In this document: piece after piece, positions 62,895 through 64,000 of the stretch
How the letters are laid out: every line of letters begins with the position of its first letter
How positions within the stretch are numbered: the stretch's first letter is position 1
Source of the DNA: Ureibacillus composti
GTDB taxonomy: Bacteria > Bacillota > Bacilli > Bacillales_A > Planococcaceae
DNA: 64,000 nt
Direction: 5' to 3'
Assembly (NCBI GenBank): GCA_030348875.1
Contig: JAUCEP010000002.1
Coordinates: 1,257,001 to 1,321,000 of the forward strand
Made by a program: the position numbers and the translations under genes
Notes under the pieces: model-generated
Database searches by the model: none
Seen by the model: only the letters and a program-made list of their open reading frames with translations
What the model was told of the DNA's origin: nothing

Positions 62895-64000
62895 CTATGA
62901 CAACACCTTCTCCGGCTGCGCTTCGTTTTGCCCAACTACATTTCCATCTTCATCACTATCCTCATATTGCGTGATCACGCGAGTGTCAGGTGCAAACAGG
63001 ATAAGAATTAATGAAAGGACAAGTCCGGCAATCATGAAGCCGCCAAATGCGAAAGGTGAAGCGCCGACGTTTGTACCCATTGCTGTCCAGATCATTGGAC
63101 CGAATCCTACGATGGCTGCAGCAATTTGATAGCCGAGTGATAATCCCGTATAGCGAACGTTTGCAGGGAATAGCTCAGAGAATAAAGTTCCTTGCGTCGC
63201 GAAGATTGATCCCCAAACAACCCCTAATAAAAGAATCTGCATCGTAAAGAACAATGTGTTGCTAATCGGAATTGCCATGAAATACGGAATTGCCAGAGCA
63301 ATCATCGCAATAAGTCCACTAGTGTAAATGATTTTACGGCCGATGAAGTCAGAAAGATAACCAATCAACGGAATCGTAATAATCATCGTTGCACAGCTTA
63401 GCGTTAACGCCAACAGGGCAGTATCTCGAGAGTAATCTAGGTAAGTAGTCGAATAAACTAAAATAAAGGACATTAAGAATACGTTGAAGAACCCATCGCC
63501 TAGTTTTAAACCGATCAGGCGGAAAATGTCTTTTGAGTTGTGTTTGAACACATGGACAACTGGAATTTTTGCCAGCTCGCCTTGCTCCTTTTTACGTTGG
63601 AACTCAGGTGTTTCTTCGATGCCGCTTCGAATCCAAACCGCTACAACAATCAGCACGATACTAAATAGGAAGGGAATTCGCCAACCCCAAGCCATAAATT
63701 GCGCTTCTGTTGTTAACGAACTAATTAATGTGAAACTGAATGTACCTAATACTAATCCAAGAGGTACCCCTAATTGTGGGACTGAGCCGAAGAAACCACG
63801 AATACCTTTGTTTGCGGATTCTGTCGCTAACAGAACAGCACCACCCCATTCACCGCCAAGGGCAATCCCTTGAATCAACCGTAATAATACTAATAAAGCA
63901 GGTGCCACCACGCCAATTTGAGCGTAGGTTGGAAGTAACCCGATTAAGAACGAACTTCCACCCATCCCGATGAGCGTGAGCATTAAGGATGCCTTTCGTC
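62895..64000 (-). CDS. MHS-family (MFS) metabolite:proton symporter, N-terminus cut off
   Basis: At least 367 residues, continuing past the right edge. The frame remains open through RKASLM to 64000, so the apparent ATG at 63983 is internal. LLRLIQGIALGGEWGGAVLLATE is the hallmark loop of the MHS (metabolite:H+ symporter, ProP/KgtP/ShiA) group, and GYLSDFIGRKI the second-half loop. About eight complete membrane segments remain. It probably imports a carboxylate handled by the downstream thiolase. Confidence 0.9.
   Translation of the reverse strand, partial: RKASLMLTLIGMGGSSFLIGLLPTYAQIGVVAPALLVLLRLIQGIALGGEWGGAVLLATESANKGIRGFFGSVPQLGVPLGLVLGTFSFTLISSLTTEAQFMAWGWRIPFLFSIVLIVVAVWIRSGIEETPEFQRKKEQGELAKIPVVHVFKHNSKDIFRLIGLKLGDGFFNVFLMSFILVYSTTYLDYSRDTALLALTLSCATMIITIPLIGYLSDFIGRKIIYTSGLIAMIALAIPYFMAIPISNTLFFTMQILLLGVVWGSIFATQGTLFSELFPANVRYTGLSLGYQIAAAIVGFGPMIWTAMGTNVGASPFAFGGFMIAGLVLSLILILFAPDTRVITQYEDSDEDGNVVGQNEAQPEKVLS

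Noticed and set aside
1..64000. tRNA, rRNA, transposase or prophage genes
   Set aside because: I looked for cloverleaf-like ends, rRNA-like conserved stretches, DDE/HUH transposase motifs and phage structural genes and found none; the group II intron is the only clear mobile element.

Overview
The window is chromosomal DNA from a low-GC, endospore-forming member of the Bacillales. The evidence is conserved gene order around dipicolinate synthase, asd-dapA, RNase J2, SpoIIIE, the ymf cluster, pgsA-cinA-recA and rny, together with a gerA-type germinant receptor, AGGAGG-type ribosome sites and frequent GTG/TTG starts. I lean towards the Lysinibacillus / Solibacillus / Planococcaceae side rather than Bacillus proper, but the sequence alone does not fix the genus. 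I saw no rRNA or tRNA gene, CRISPR, transposase or prophage; the only clear mobile element is a group II intron.

Layout. 1-6400: a FadR-type GntR regulator (cut by the window edge) diverges from a catabolic island of two CoA-transferase/lyase pairs around a citrate-type transporter, probably for a branched hydroxy-dicarboxylate. 6742-14104: a quinone-oxidoreductase-like gene, then the sporulation/lysine block ymxG, ymxH-dpaA-dpaB, asd, dapA. 14845-16973: an inserted GntR regulator and MFS carrier with a perfect cre-like site. 17838-28525: rnjB, spoIIIE, ymfC, then a BMP-type nucleoside ABC transporter. 28939-37758: an inserted spore module with a three-gene gerA-type receptor on the minus strand and two DUF3231 paralogues. 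38042-47004: ymfF-ymfH-ymfI, ymfJ, ymfK, ymfM(rodZ)-pgsA-cinA. 47430-51315: recA split by a 2.8-kb group II intron. 51494-58266: accessory genes (ASCH protein, small membrane protein, LysR plus EamA pair, orphan secreted protein, Zn-ribbon protein). 58823-60379: rny. 61343-64000: an OB-fold protein, a thiolase and an MHS-family carrier on the minus strand.

The most unusual property is in the intergenic DNA. Almost every long gap between transcription units holds an array of short degenerate repeats with its own keyword. They fall into two grammars. One has a word recurring every 20.5-21 nt (CTAGATTA, CGTGCGA, GGACGA, TGTGAAAATATC, TCGGGATTA). The other has a hairpin with a TTCAT...ATGAA core recurring every 52 nt. 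Both periods are close to whole numbers of DNA helical turns (2 and 5). Words are similar within an array and different between arrays, like satellite DNA homogenised locus by locus. I know of no described system matching this and regard it, with the recA intron, as the best candidate for a second look.

Regulation visible in the sequence includes a GntR-type palindrome abutting a strong sigma-A promoter, a LexA box at recA, a sigma-K-like promoter before ymxH-dpaA-dpaB, sigma-G-like promoters before the DUF3231 genes, a cre-like site before the MFS gene, and many clear intrinsic terminators.
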